This document shows positions 33,142 to 42,297 of a DNA stretch of 64,000 nucleotides, piece after piece. Origin of the DNA: Paenibacillus sp. UNC499MF (lineage in GTDB: Bacteria; Bacillota; Bacilli; Paenibacillales; NBRC-103111). The notes under the pieces were generated by a model, which ran no database searches, was not told the origin of the DNA, and worked only from the letters and a program-made list of their open reading frames with translations. The stretch spans positions 62,001 through 126,000 of the forward strand of contig NZ_FNVF01000012.1 in assembly GCF_900107975.1 (NCBI RefSeq). The letters run 5' to 3'. Position 1 is the stretch's first letter. Each line of letters opens with the position of its first letter. The position numbers and the translations under genes were made by a program.

Positions 33142-34347
33142 TTATGAAATGCCGGATACCTCGCCTCTTCTTCCCGCCCGCAAGGACAGAGCAAAGCATA
33201 GGAACAGGATAAGTGCAGCCGAAACGTACGGATAATTCAAATTCCGGTCGAAAAGAACTCCGGCCACAATCGGGCCCGTGATATTCCCGAGACTCGTATA
33301 CGCAGAGTTTAGTCCCGCCACATAGCCTTGATGCTCGTTTGCCATTTTGGACATCTGAGTACCGATCGCCGGACGCAAAATATCGATCGACAAAAATACG
33401 ATAAACGTCACGACGACAATCATCCAATATTGATGAACGAATAAAGTCAGCAAAACGAACAGGCCGGCCATGGCCAGGCAGACCGAAATGACGGTTCTTT
33501 CTCCGAAACGATTAAGAATCCAGCCGAATATCGTGACCTGCACCACTGCCCCCGAGATAGAGCCGAACGTAATGATAAAAGCGATATCCTTCGGTGTAAA
33601 TCCGAATTTATGATCCACGAAAAGTCCGAAAACCGTCTCGTAATTCGCCAGTCCGAAAGACATCACGAATACGATCACAAGGCTGATAAAATACGGTTCC
33701 TTGAAAGAACTCATCATCTGAGCCATAAAGCTCTGCTTCTTCACGGAAACCGCTTCAGCTTTGACGGAAGGCTCCACAGGTTTCGATTCAGGCAGAATAA
33801 ACAGTGTGACAACCGCGGCGACGGCGCCGACGGCCGCAGCGGCGTAGAAAGGCGCGCGGATGCCGAATTCCGCGATAAAGCCGCCGATGCCCGGACCGAT
33901 GATGAAGCCCGTCGTGATCGCGGCGTTGATAAATCCCATGCCTTTGGCCCGTTCCGCGGTAGTAGTGACGTCCGCTATGTAAGCCATAATCGAAGGCATA
34001 ATAAGCGCCGCGCCTATCCCTCCGAGCATTCTGGAAGCGAAAAGCAGGACGGGCGAGCTCACTACGCCGAAGAGCAGCTCGGACACGGTGAAGATGACCA
34101 TGCCGGCCACGATCATTTTCTTCCGGCCCAGCGAATCGGAAAGCCTACCTGCCTGCGGCGAGAATATGAGCTGGGTCAGCGAAAACGCGGCAACGAGAAA
34201 GCCCATAATGCTTCCGTTTAAATGAAGTTCATCCATATAAGTCGGCATAATCGGTATAACGAGTCCGATACCGGTAAATACGAGAAAAATATTAAGCATG
34301 AGAAGCAGTACGGCCCCTCTGTTTCTTAGCAGCAAATCCACTTCCAT
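33142..34347 (-). CDS. MFS multidrug-type transporter (NorA/Blt-like)
   Basis: 401 residues from ATG 34347 (GTGGAGGAGGGG upstream; GTG 34359 possible). Twelve helices; GLVIPIMPTYMDELHLNGSI at the start, the loop 2-3 motif GRLSDSLGRKKM, and the antiporter motif C-like GFIIGPGIGGFIAEFG in helix 5, as in proton-drug antiporters. It is governed by the TetR-type repressor encoded just upstream: the 22-bp operator at 34411 occurs 64 bases before its start. Confidence 0.92.
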   Translation of the reverse strand: MEVDLLLRNRGAVLLLMLNIFLVFTGIGLVIPIMPTYMDELHLNGSIMGFLVAAFSLTQLIFSPQAGRLSDSLGRKKMIVAGMVIFTVSELLFGVVSSPVLLFASRMLGGIGAALIMPSIMAYIADVTTTAERAKGMGFINAAITTGFIIGPGIGGFIAEFGIRAPFYAAAAVGAVAAVVTLFILPESKPVEPSVKAEAVSVKKQSFMAQMMSSFKEPYFISLVIVFVMSFGLANYETVFGLFVDHKFGFTPKDIAFIITFGSISGAVVQVTIFGWILNRFGERTVISVCLAMAGLFVLLTLFVHQYWMIVVVTFIVFLSIDILRPAIGTQMSKMANEHQGYVAGLNSAYTSLGNITGPIVAGVLFDRNLNYPYVSAALILFLCFALSLRAGRRGEVSGIS

Positions 34348-34410
34348 CCCCTCCTCCACGAGTTTTATCTGTATAATTATCTATCCGGGATCGCTTCATG
34401 CGCCATTCGT

Positions 34411-34432
34411 ATACTGAACGTTCGTTCTGTAT
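34411..34432. promoter_or_regulatory. TetR operator before the MFS gene
   Basis: 22-bp near-palindrome (ATAC...GTAT ends, core GAACGTTCGTTC), identical to 35184-35205. Confidence 0.8.
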
Positions 34433-34513
34433 TGGGTCGTGACAGAAGACGTCAACAGGCTCAGCCGCAAGATTCCTCAGCGGTCAGCAGTCAGCGATAA
34501 GCGGCCATGCCTT

Positions 34514-35113
34514 TTATCGGCCTGGTTTGGCGATTCCGTGCAGGAAGACGCCGAAAGCGAGCCGGTACAGCTCCAATGCTTCCTTCGTAGTCGATTTCCG
34601 CGACATCTGGCTCAGACCCATAATCAGACTCTCCAGAATCAGGGCAAGCGGCTTCACATCGGCACTGCTGAATTCGCCATTGTCCATACCCTGCTGTATC
34701 AAGGTCTGATTGAACTTTAGATGCCCGTTCACAAGCTCGGCGATCCGTTCTTCCACATCGTTCGTTTTCTCTTCGTTATTGAAAAACTCATCGGCCGCTT
34801 TGGTCAGAGGATGATTCAGATCTTCGAGGACCATCTGCTCCGCCATTCCCAGCAGCTTCTCGGTCGTCGTTTTGTAAAGCGGTTCTTTTTCCCGCCATTT
34901 TTCTTCCCATTCGCGCTCCCACTCGTCGATCAAATAAAGAAACAAGCCTTCTTTACTTTTGAAATGATAATAAATGTTCCCTTTGCTGCTCCCGGTGGCC
35001 TCCACGATATCTTCGATAGAAGTGGCTTTGTAACCCTTCTGGACGAACAAAGTCCTGGCGGCCTCCGCAACCCGTTTTTTTGTCTGTTCGCTTTGCAGCT
35101 GCTTTTTATTCAT
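34514..35113 (-). CDS. TetR-family repressor
   Basis: 199 residues from ATG 35113 (GAAGGAGTGAAGCG upstream; GTG 35119 is also possible). HTH of TetR type: ARTLFVQKGYKATSIEDIVE, then GSSKGNIYYHFKSKEGLF. The ligand domain resembles YxaF/LmrA-like and QacR-like drug regulators. Two identical operators, one before itself and one before the MFS gene, indicate that it represses both. Confidence 0.92.
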   Translation of the reverse strand: MNKKQLQSEQTKKRVAEAARTLFVQKGYKATSIEDIVEATGSSKGNIYYHFKSKEGLFLYLIDEWEREWEEKWREKEPLYKTTTEKLLGMAEQMVLEDLNHPLTKAADEFFNNEEKTNDVEERIAELVNGHLKFNQTLIQQGMDNGEFSSADVKPLALILESLIMGLSQMSRKSTTKEALELYRLAFGVFLHGIAKPGR

Positions 35114-35183
35114 CCGCACCGCTTCACTCCTTCGTGGATGGTTTAACGGCAGCCGTACTGCCGGTCTTTTCACGAAAAAAATA

Positions 35184-35205
35184 ATACTGAACGTTCGTTC
35201 TGTAT
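35184..35205. promoter_or_regulatory. TetR operator before its own gene
   Basis: Exact copy of the 22-bp site at 34411, 71 bases before the tetR start. Confidence 0.8.
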
Positions 35206-35257
35206 CTTATCAAAATCGGCCGGTTTAGGCAAATTTTTTTCCTCACTGCCGGTTCCT

Positions 35258-35291
35258 TCCAAAGAAATAAACCGGCACAAACCGTGCCGGC
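35258..35291 (-). terminator. terminator of the polysaccharide utilisation operon
   Basis: CCGGCAC ggttt GTGCCGG stem with a T-rich tail on the minus strand, after the PL6-like gene. Confidence 0.75.
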
Positions 35292-35364
35292 TCCAGTTTT
35301 ATTCCCTATCTAGCACACCAGTCTGCGGACGGCGGCGTTTTCTTTTACCTTCTAAAAATCAGAG

Positions 35365-37242
35365 TCAGGGAGCATCCGGGCCCACTTCCGCCGGGGTCAA
35401 AGGATGATTCGTGAAGCTTGTCGCGCTCGAACGCTCATCGGCCCCGGCGTCGTTCACCGAGCGGATTTCCCCGTCCATGTCCTCCTGGACAAAAGAATAA
35501 GACCCTTTGGCATAATTGATCGCCGGGCTGGAAGCCGATAATTTCTGCAGCCCCTGCACAGCCGTCAGCAGCGGATTCTTGTTCCAGATCTCGGCGGACG
35601 TTCTGTTGTTATTCGTAACCGTCCCTCCGTAGCCGATGTTGCCTTCGAATACCGTATTCGTCGCAGCAGCCTCGTTATAAAGGATACCGGAGCTGTTTTT
35701 CACGATATTGTTGGCTACCCGGCTGTCTACCGGGGTGAAAGCTTTGCCCGAGCCGACTACGATACCGGTCGTGCTGTTCACGATCGTGTTGTTCACAACC
35801 TGGGCCCGGTAAATTCTCCACTGTGCCTTCAGATCGTCTTCGCTCGGATTCGAAGGATAACCGCCCGTTCCCCCGTCGTAGTTTCCATTGTCCAGAATGA
35901 TCGCGCTTTCCGTCAGATTTTCCATATAATTGTTGTAGATCTTATGATCGTTCCCGTAAAAACGGATGCCTGCCTGCTTCGTTTCTACCCCGTCGCCGAG
36001 AAAGAAGTTGCCGTAAAAACTGTTGCTGTGTCCGTGTCTCGAAGTAAGTCCGCCCTTGGACGTTTTAAACGTATTATAGCGAACGGTATTGTTGCTGCTT
36101 TTCACGGAAACGATTTCCGGTTCCCCGTCCGTATTTTCAAACAAATTATACTGGATTTTGTTAAACCCGTCGGAAAGCGAGATTTTGGATAAGCCCAGCC
36201 GGATCGTTTCTTTGCCGTTGTCGACCCATGGACCTACATCGTGAAAATAATTGTATTCGATTACATCATGCTGGGAAATGTTCCCCTGTCCGTCACCTTC
36301 ATAAGCAATCAGAGGATTGGTGTCTGTTTTGTTGCCGAAATCGTTGCGGTCGATCTGGTTATGATGGCTGTTCGTACCGCTGACCTGAAGCCAGATAGTG
36401 TCTTTGCCCCGTGCAGGCAAGGCAAACGTGTTGCGCGTCAGCCGGATATGATGGGACCCGTTCAGCAGGACGCCCTTGTCTGCCGAATTCGTAAATTTCA
36501 AGCCTTCAATCGTGACGTACGACGAATTCTTGACTTCGAACGTAGCGGAACCCGTAATAACGGCTTTTCCCCGGTTTGCGGACTTGATCGTAATGGGGTT
36601 AGCTTCCGTGCCGTTTTTGTTTTCGATCAGAATCGACGTATTGCTGCCGCTGACCGTATAGCTCCCGTCCGCCAGCACGATCGTCTGCCCCGCGCTTGCG
36701 TTTTTCAGAGCCGCCGCCAGTTCTGCCGAAGTCGATACGGGAATTCCTCCTTGGCCGGCGTTTTCTCCGTAAATTTCGACCTCCGTGTAGCTGTTCCACA
36801 GATTCGCGGAATTGCCGTGTCCGACGATTCTTACATACCGCGCCGAAGACACATCGGTAAAATCAAAAGTCTGAAGCTGCGTGTTCAGGCTGCTCGTCAC
36901 ATTTGTCTTTGCATTCGTGAACGTGACGTTGTCCGCCGAAGTCTGGATATCGAAAGTGGATGTCCGCGTGTCGCCGCTCAGAAAAGCGATCTTGATATAG
37001 GAGACTTTACGGAGCGAACCGAGATCGAATAAGATCCACTGGCCGTCGCCGTTCGAAGACCAGCGGGTCCCCAGGTTTCCGTCCACCGTATTGCCCGGCT
37101 TGTTGCCGTCATCGTTGCTTGCCGTTACGGATGAAGCGGAGATCGTAAACTTGGAGTCCGCCGCATAACCTTGAGCGGGAACCAGCATGAGAAGCAGACA
37201 AAGACTCAGAACGAGCGAAAAAGTACGTTTACTTGCGTTCAT
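35365..37242 (-). CDS. secreted PL6-like polysaccharide lyase with discoidin (F5/8C) domain
   Basis: 625 residues from ATG 37242 (AAAAAGGATGTG upstream). Signal peptide of about 29 residues (ends GYAA); F5/8 type C carbohydrate-binding domain (about 33-162); right-handed beta-helix of the chondroitinase-B/alginate lyase family (about 168-600). Catalytic pair of PL6 is visible: Lys in EPEIVSVKSS (about 381) and Arg in GGLTSRHGHSN (about 402), with the Glu ligands for calcium just before. It eliminates uronate-containing polysaccharide outside the cell. Last gene of the locus. Confidence 0.88.
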   Translation of the reverse strand: MNASKRTFSLVLSLCLLLMLVPAQGYAADSKFTISASSVTASNDDGNKPGNTVDGNLGTRWSSNGDGQWILFDLGSLRKVSYIKIAFLSGDTRTSTFDIQTSADNVTFTNAKTNVTSSLNTQLQTFDFTDVSSARYVRIVGHGNSANLWNSYTEVEIYGENAGQGGIPVSTSAELAAALKNASAGQTIVLADGSYTVSGSNTSILIENKNGTEANPITIKSANRGKAVITGSATFEVKNSSYVTIEGLKFTNSADKGVLLNGSHHIRLTRNTFALPARGKDTIWLQVSGTNSHHNQIDRNDFGNKTDTNPLIAYEGDGQGNISQHDVIEYNYFHDVGPWVDNGKETIRLGLSKISLSDGFNKIQYNLFENTDGEPEIVSVKSSNNTVRYNTFKTSKGGLTSRHGHSNSFYGNFFLGDGVETKQAGIRFYGNDHKIYNNYMENLTESAIILDNGNYDGGTGGYPSNPSEDDLKAQWRIYRAQVVNNTIVNSTTGIVVGSGKAFTPVDSRVANNIVKNSSGILYNEAAATNTVFEGNIGYGGTVTNNNRTSAEIWNKNPLLTAVQGLQKLSASSPAINYAKGSYSFVQEDMDGEIRSVNDAGADERSSATSFTNHPLTPAEVGPDAP

Positions 37243-37423
37243 CACAACACATCCTTTTTTGAACGTATTTTCGGCGCATGGCTTGACTCTCGGTTTCTTT
37301 CTCCTTCCGGTAAACAGATTGCAGAGTGCGCACTCTACTTCCGGTATACCGCAAATATCCCGCCAAAGCCATCTTTAAATCCCGGAAAAGCTCCTCAAAA
37401 TCCGGAATAAACGGCTCTATTCT

Positions 37424-38074
37424 TTAAAAAAGCCTCACCTTCATCGTTTCCAGCCAGGCCCTGGCGATCAGGCCGTGGCCTGCAGCCGAGGGGTGTACCC
37501 CATCCGGAGCCCAATAGGCGGCGGGAGCTTCCGCGGAAGCGCGGGCGAACAAGCCGTCGAGCGGAACAAGCCGGGCGCCGAATTCACGGGCCAGCTCCCG
37601 TACGGCCCCGATCTTCGGATCGAGATCTTCCCGCCAAGCCTTGCGGTCTTCCGGCACGGGCAGGACAAACGGCTCCATCATCACGATCCGGGCTCCCGTT
37701 TCTTCCTTCGTTCGCGTCAGGAGCTGGCGGTATCCCGCGGCAAACGTCTCCGGTGATGTGGGGTCATTGCGGTCATATCTTCTCCAGCAATCGTTGATCC
37801 CGATATAAATCGTGACCCAATCCGGCTTCAAATCGATGCAGTCCTGCTGCCAGCGGTTCTGCAAATCTTTCACGCGGTTTCCGCTGATACCCCTGTTAAG
37901 AAAAGCAGCCTGTTTTTCGGGATAAGCGGCGCCGTACAGGCCCGCTATCATCCCGACGTAGCCTTTGCCCAGATCCGAATAATTTTCCCGGTTTCGGCCG
38001 GTATCCGTAATGCTGTCTCCTTGAAAAAGCAGAAGTTCTCCACGTCCGATCATTATCTCTGTCAGCTCCTTCAC
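37424..38074 (-). CDS. SGNH/GDSL-type esterase
   Basis: 216 residues from GTG 38074, fixed by GGAGGAGTAGAGA upstream and five bases after the GH95 stop. Block I GDSITDTGRN (Ser21), block III GIND, and block V DGVHPSAAGH with the catalytic Asp-His. No signal peptide, so it acts in the cytoplasm, likely removing acetyl groups from imported oligosaccharides as rhamnogalacturonan or xylan acetylesterases do. The sugar specificity is inference from the locus. Confidence 0.9.
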   Translation of the reverse strand: MKELTEIMIGRGELLLFQGDSITDTGRNRENYSDLGKGYVGMIAGLYGAAYPEKQAAFLNRGISGNRVKDLQNRWQQDCIDLKPDWVTIYIGINDCWRRYDRNDPTSPETFAAGYRQLLTRTKEETGARIVMMEPFVLPVPEDRKAWREDLDPKIGAVRELAREFGARLVPLDGLFARASAEAPAAYWAPDGVHPSAAGHGLIARAWLETMKVRLF

Positions 38075-38079
38075 ACTCT

Positions 38080-40338
38080 CTACTCCTCCAGCAGGCTTCG
38101 GAACGGAAATCCGTGCAGGCGCCATGGCTTGGAGCCCCCGAAATACCGGACAGGCCCGGTCTTGCCCTCCACGGATCTGATCTTCAGCCGGGGTTCCTCG
38201 CCGGCCGGATACAAAATCGCTTCATCCCCCCGTTTCAGCGGAAGCACAAGCGATTCCCGGCTGTCCGCCAGCTCCACGGTATGGCGCGTATTCTCTCCGG
38301 CCAGCCGCCAGTGCACCGTACCGGTCCAGCCCGTCCGGATTTCGCACGGTTCTCCCGCCAGGCTCTTGACCCGTACGAAAGCCGTGGCACCTCCGCGGCG
38401 GACGGCGCTGACGAGGAAGGCGCCTTCGGCGCGCAGGTCGTGGAAGGCGGCCTCCTTCCACTCTTCCGGAATCGCGGGGAAGATCCGGATCGTGCCGCCC
38501 CAGCTCTGCAGCAGCATATCGTGCAGCGATTCGGCCCCAGCCAGGGGCGTTTCGATGACAGGCCCGGCTTCTTTGTACATCGTATTCGGCTTGATGTTGC
38601 CGAGAAGGGTATGCAGCAGGCGCAGGGCCGTGTCCCCCCAGCCGAGCGTGGCGGCGATCGAAGCCGCCCCGGTAAAGCTGAAGCCGCGCAGGTCGCCTTC
38701 GCTGTCCAGCCAGTGCCGGAGGGAACGGTCGATAAGCTCCCGTTCTTCTTCCCGGTCCGGGCTGGCCAGGTGCAGCGGAAAAACCGCCAGCAGGTGGCTG
38801 AAGTGCCTGTGCCCGAAGGCAAGGGGGACTCCGCGGCCGACCATATAGCCGCTTTCGTCCACCGGCAGCGGCGTCAGGTTGTCCAGCACTTCGCGCCATC
38901 TGCCGGCCAGGGGATCGCCGCTTCCGAGCCTTGCGCTTATGGCAAGCAGCGTCTCGCACCCCCAGTGGAGCAGAGCCAGGTCGTAATGGCAGTCGCTGAC
39001 GGCCAGCCGTTTGAACGAGCCATACTCCGGCGAGATCGTCGGAGGCAGGTGCAGCTTCCCGTCTTCCCCCGTCTCCAGCAGGTGCAGGTAGTAATTGACG
39101 CTTCCCCGCAGCACGGGATACAGGATGTCCTCTAGCATCCGGTCGTCCATCGAATAGCGGTACTGCCGCCAGAGACAGTGGCAGAGCCAGGCCAAATTTC
39201 CGGTCTCCTCGCCCACTTCACTGCGCAGGTCAAAGCTGCCGCTTCTTCCCAGCCCGGCTGAGTCGTGACGGTACGGCTGAGGAACATTGTCTCTCAGGTT
39301 CTCTCTGTTATCCGCTACCGCTTTGACCATCGACTCTCCAATCGCGAGGCGGTTGGACGCGTACACCGGGGAATAACTCATCTGTACGTTCATGTTGAAC
39401 CAGTTCCCGGCCCAGGGAGTCGGTGCGAGCCACGGACCCTGATTGTCCAGCAGGGCACTGTCTCCCCTGGCTGCCGAAGCCAGCTTATACATCTGAATCC
39501 AGTAAAAGCTTTCCAGACGCCGATCGGGGATGGAGACAAAGCTTTGGCGGTAATAGCCGTGCCACCATTTCCGGTGGGCGGCCACCCATTCGCCGAAATC
39601 GGCGGACGCCGCTTTCCGGACGGCTTGCGCCGCAGCTTTTTCCGCCTGCCCGGAGCAGCCGTTCTGGACAGAGACGAAGGCGATTCTCCGTCCTTCCGGA
39701 AGTTCCGTTACGGTCCAGGCGGTGACGCATCCTTCGCCGCCATTTTTTCCTTCCGCGAAGCGCTGGACCGTGCAGGTAATTCCGTCCTCCCGGAACGTCT
39801 CGTGTCCGGTATCCGGAATGTACTGATTCACGTTGATCCCGTCGGCAAACTTGAGCACTTCGTCCACTGCGGAGTGAGGCACCCATACTAGGCGCGCCTC
39901 CTTTTCTTCCTCCGATGTTTCCAATTCAATCGCCATAACCGCTTCTTCGGCATGCACAAGCGCCCGGAAGCGCACTTCGCCGCATGTCGTAGTCAGCAGG
40001 CCCCGAAGCTCGGCGTTCCACAAATCCAGCCGCATCCGCGTTGGATTATAGATCAGGCCCGTCAGCTCCAGATTCATTTCGCCTATCGGCACACGGGGTT
40101 TAAAATCTTCGCGGTCCGTGCGGGTCGCCGTGACATCGGTCCGGCCCATCACAAACCGGAGCGTCCGCCGCTTTTTTACATTTTCCGCCCCGTAGACCAT
40201 CGCTCCGATCGTTCCGTTGCCGATGAAAGCGCCTTCATCCCAGCTCGTCGGTTTTACTACCCATTCCATATCGTGCTCTGCCATAAAAGCCCGCCAATCG
40301 AGATCCAAAAGCGGACGGTACGTTACGGATTGCTTCAT
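38080..40338 (-). CDS. GH95-like glycoside hydrolase (alpha-L-fucosidase/galactosidase type)
   Basis: 752 residues, family size. The N-terminal domain opens KPTSWDEGAFIGNGTIGAMV, the 'GNGxxGA' pattern of GH95; the (alpha/alpha)6 barrel contains QMYKLASAARGDSALLDNQG, the LPPTISPEYGS region and the RHFSHLLAVFPLH and AESLHDMLLQSWGG strands with likely acid residues. No signal peptide, so it works on imported oligosaccharides. Exact linkage (fucose or galactose) cannot be told from the sequence. Starts 12 bases after the permease stop. Confidence 0.85.
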   Translation of the reverse strand: MKQSVTYRPLLDLDWRAFMAEHDMEWVVKPTSWDEGAFIGNGTIGAMVYGAENVKKRRTLRFVMGRTDVTATRTDREDFKPRVPIGEMNLELTGLIYNPTRMRLDLWNAELRGLLTTTCGEVRFRALVHAEEAVMAIELETSEEEKEARLVWVPHSAVDEVLKFADGINVNQYIPDTGHETFREDGITCTVQRFAEGKNGGEGCVTAWTVTELPEGRRIAFVSVQNGCSGQAEKAAAQAVRKAASADFGEWVAAHRKWWHGYYRQSFVSIPDRRLESFYWIQMYKLASAARGDSALLDNQGPWLAPTPWAGNWFNMNVQMSYSPVYASNRLAIGESMVKAVADNRENLRDNVPQPYRHDSAGLGRSGSFDLRSEVGEETGNLAWLCHCLWRQYRYSMDDRMLEDILYPVLRGSVNYYLHLLETGEDGKLHLPPTISPEYGSFKRLAVSDCHYDLALLHWGCETLLAISARLGSGDPLAGRWREVLDNLTPLPVDESGYMVGRGVPLAFGHRHFSHLLAVFPLHLASPDREEERELIDRSLRHWLDSEGDLRGFSFTGAASIAATLGWGDTALRLLHTLLGNIKPNTMYKEAGPVIETPLAGAESLHDMLLQSWGGTIRIFPAIPEEWKEAAFHDLRAEGAFLVSAVRRGGATAFVRVKSLAGEPCEIRTGWTGTVHWRLAGENTRHTVELADSRESLVLPLKRGDEAILYPAGEEPRLKIRSVEGKTGPVRYFGGSKPWRLHGFPFRSLLEE

Positions 40339-40350
40339 GAAGCGTCACTC

Positions 40351-41226
40351 CTATCCTTTTATCGCTCCGATCAGAGCTCCTTTTACGAAATATTTCTGTA
40401 AAAACGGATAAACGAGCAGAATAGGCACCGTTGCGACGATAATGGTCGCGTACTTCAGCGTGACGGTAAGCATAGCCACATCGCCTTCCGATGCGCCCAG
40501 ATTGGAATTCGCTTCTCCTTGCAGAAGAATTTCGCGCAAAATGAGCTGCAGAGGAAACATGGATCTTTCCTGCAGAAAGATAAGGGCGTTAAACCACGCA
40601 TTCCAGTGACCGACACCGTAATAGAGCAGCATAACGGCAAGAACCGGAAGCGATAGCGGCAGGACGATCCGGAAAAGAATGACGAAATCGTTCGCCCCGT
40701 CGATTTTGGCCGATTCCTCCAGCGCATCCGGGATGCCCTCGAAAGCCGTTTTCATCAGAATCAGGTTAAACGTGTTGACCGCCGTCGGGATAATGAGCGC
40801 CCACAACGTATTGGCAAGCCCCACCCCTTTGACCGTCAAATAAAACGGGATAAGACCGCCGCTGAAAAACATCGTGAACACGATAAACAGCATGATCCTT
40901 TTACGGTAAGCGAGACTTTTGCGGGACAGTGCGTAAGCGCCGAGCGAGGTCAGTAAAATATTGATCGCAAGACCCGCGATGACCACGAAAAACGTGTTGC
41001 CGTACCCTTTCAAAATCATGGGATTTCGGAAAACATTGGCGTAGGCGTCCAGCGAAAAGCCGACCGGTTTCCACAGAAACCCTTTGTGCGCGAGAAGACT
41101 TCCCGCATCGCTGAGCGAGGCGAATACGACATACACGAGCGGATAGATCGTTACGATCATCAGCAGTGTCAGAAAAAGCATATTGAAGCCGTCAAACGCC
41201 CGTTCGGAGAAAGTCCGTCTGTTCAC
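40351..41226 (-). CDS. carbohydrate ABC transporter permease (LplC/YtcP-like)
   Basis: 291 residues, six helices. EAA-loop of the binding-protein-dependent transport family is seen at ALEESAKIDGANDFVIL (about 165-181), after LIPFYLTVKGVGLANTLWAL. It is the second permease of the LplABC-type importer. GTG 41226 follows GGAAAGGAAGGAATGCCTT; 18 bases separate it from the first permease. No ATPase gene is present; a shared MsmX-type ATPase elsewhere probably serves it. Confidence 0.92.
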   Translation of the reverse strand: MNRRTFSERAFDGFNMLFLTLLMIVTIYPLVYVVFASLSDAGSLLAHKGFLWKPVGFSLDAYANVFRNPMILKGYGNTFFVVIAGLAINILLTSLGAYALSRKSLAYRKRIMLFIVFTMFFSGGLIPFYLTVKGVGLANTLWALIIPTAVNTFNLILMKTAFEGIPDALEESAKIDGANDFVILFRIVLPLSLPVLAVMLLYYGVGHWNAWFNALIFLQERSMFPLQLILREILLQGEANSNLGASEGDVAMLTVTLKYATIIVATVPILLVYPFLQKYFVKGALIGAIKG

Positions 41227-41244
41227 AAGGCATTCCTTCCTTTC

Positions 41245-42201
41245 CTACCAGAGACTCGTGCTGTTCAGCTTCCGGCTGATCCAGTTGGAACCGAGAAGCA
41301 GCGTGAAGTTCACCGCGGAATTGAATAGACCGACCGCGGAGCTGAAGCTGTAATTAAACTCCTGCAGGCCGACGCGATACACGTAAGAAGACACGACGTC
41401 CGCGGTATCGAACGTGCTCGGATTGTAGAGGAGAATAATTTTTTCAAAACCGACGTTCATCATACGGCCCAGTTCCAGAATCAGCAGAATGATGATAGTC
41501 GGCATCAGTCCGGGCAGCGTCACGTTCAGCATCTGCTTCCAGCGCCCGGCCCCGTCCATTTTGGCCGCCTCGTATTGTTCCTGGTCTATGCCGGTCAATG
41601 CGGCCAGATAGATGATCGTTCCCCAGCCGATATGCTGCCAGATGCCCGAGGACACATAAATGGTTCGGAACCATTCCGGTTCCAGCAGGAGCGTCAGCCG
41701 TTCGCCGCCGAAGAAAGCGATGATATCGTTAATCACTCCGCTGCTGGCCGTGAAATCTTTGATAATGCCGCAGATAACGACAAGGGAAATAAAGTACGGC
41801 ATATAAGTGACGGTCTGAACCGTCCGCTTAAAGATCGAGTTCCGCACCTCGTTCAGCAGCAGAGCCAGAATGATCGGCGCCGGAAAACCGAAAACAAGTT
41901 CGTTCAAGCTGATCAGAACCGTGTTTTTGATCGTTCTCCAAAAATAGGCTCCGGTGAAAAAGTTCTCGAAATGGGCAAATCCGACCCATTCGCTTCCCCA
42001 TATGCCCAGCCTCGGCGAAAAATCCTTAAATGCGATAATGGCGCCGTACATGGGAGCATAATGGAAGACCACGTAGTACAGCAGAACGGGCAGCAGCATT
42101 ACATACAGAAGCTTATTTCTGCGGATATCGAGCAGGAGGCCGGGCCGGGCTTTTTTCCGAGCGGCCGTGTACGTTAAAACCTCCTGATTTATGGCAGCCA
42201 T
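41245..42201 (-). CDS. carbohydrate ABC transporter permease (LplB-like)
   Basis: 318 residues from ATG 42201 (GAACGGAGGGATTGTATC). Six helices, YVMLLPVLLYYVVFHYAPMY at the start, EAA loop EQYEAAKMDGAGRWKQML near residue 210. Pairs with the next permease to form the channel for the solute-binding lipoprotein. Gap of 96 bases from the lipoprotein gene. Confidence 0.93.
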   Translation of the reverse strand: MAAINQEVLTYTAARKKARPGLLLDIRRNKLLYVMLLPVLLYYVVFHYAPMYGAIIAFKDFSPRLGIWGSEWVGFAHFENFFTGAYFWRTIKNTVLISLNELVFGFPAPIILALLLNEVRNSIFKRTVQTVTYMPYFISLVVICGIIKDFTASSGVINDIIAFFGGERLTLLLEPEWFRTIYVSSGIWQHIGWGTIIYLAALTGIDQEQYEAAKMDGAGRWKQMLNVTLPGLMPTIIILLILELGRMMNVGFEKIILLYNPSTFDTADVVSSYVYRVGLQEFNYSFSSAVGLFNSAVNFTLLLGSNWISRKLNSTSLW

Positions 42202-42297
42202 GATACAATCCCTCCGTTCGTATCGGCAGCTCCGTCCAGACACATGCAGCAAAGCACGCGCTAGATGTGACCGGAAGCTGCCGCAAAGCATATGAGA

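Noticed and set aside
38113-39135. 340-codon frame opposite the GH95-like gene
   Set aside because: Antisense to conserved GH95 motifs; composition (Arg, Gln, Pro) typical of shadows in G+C-rich genes.
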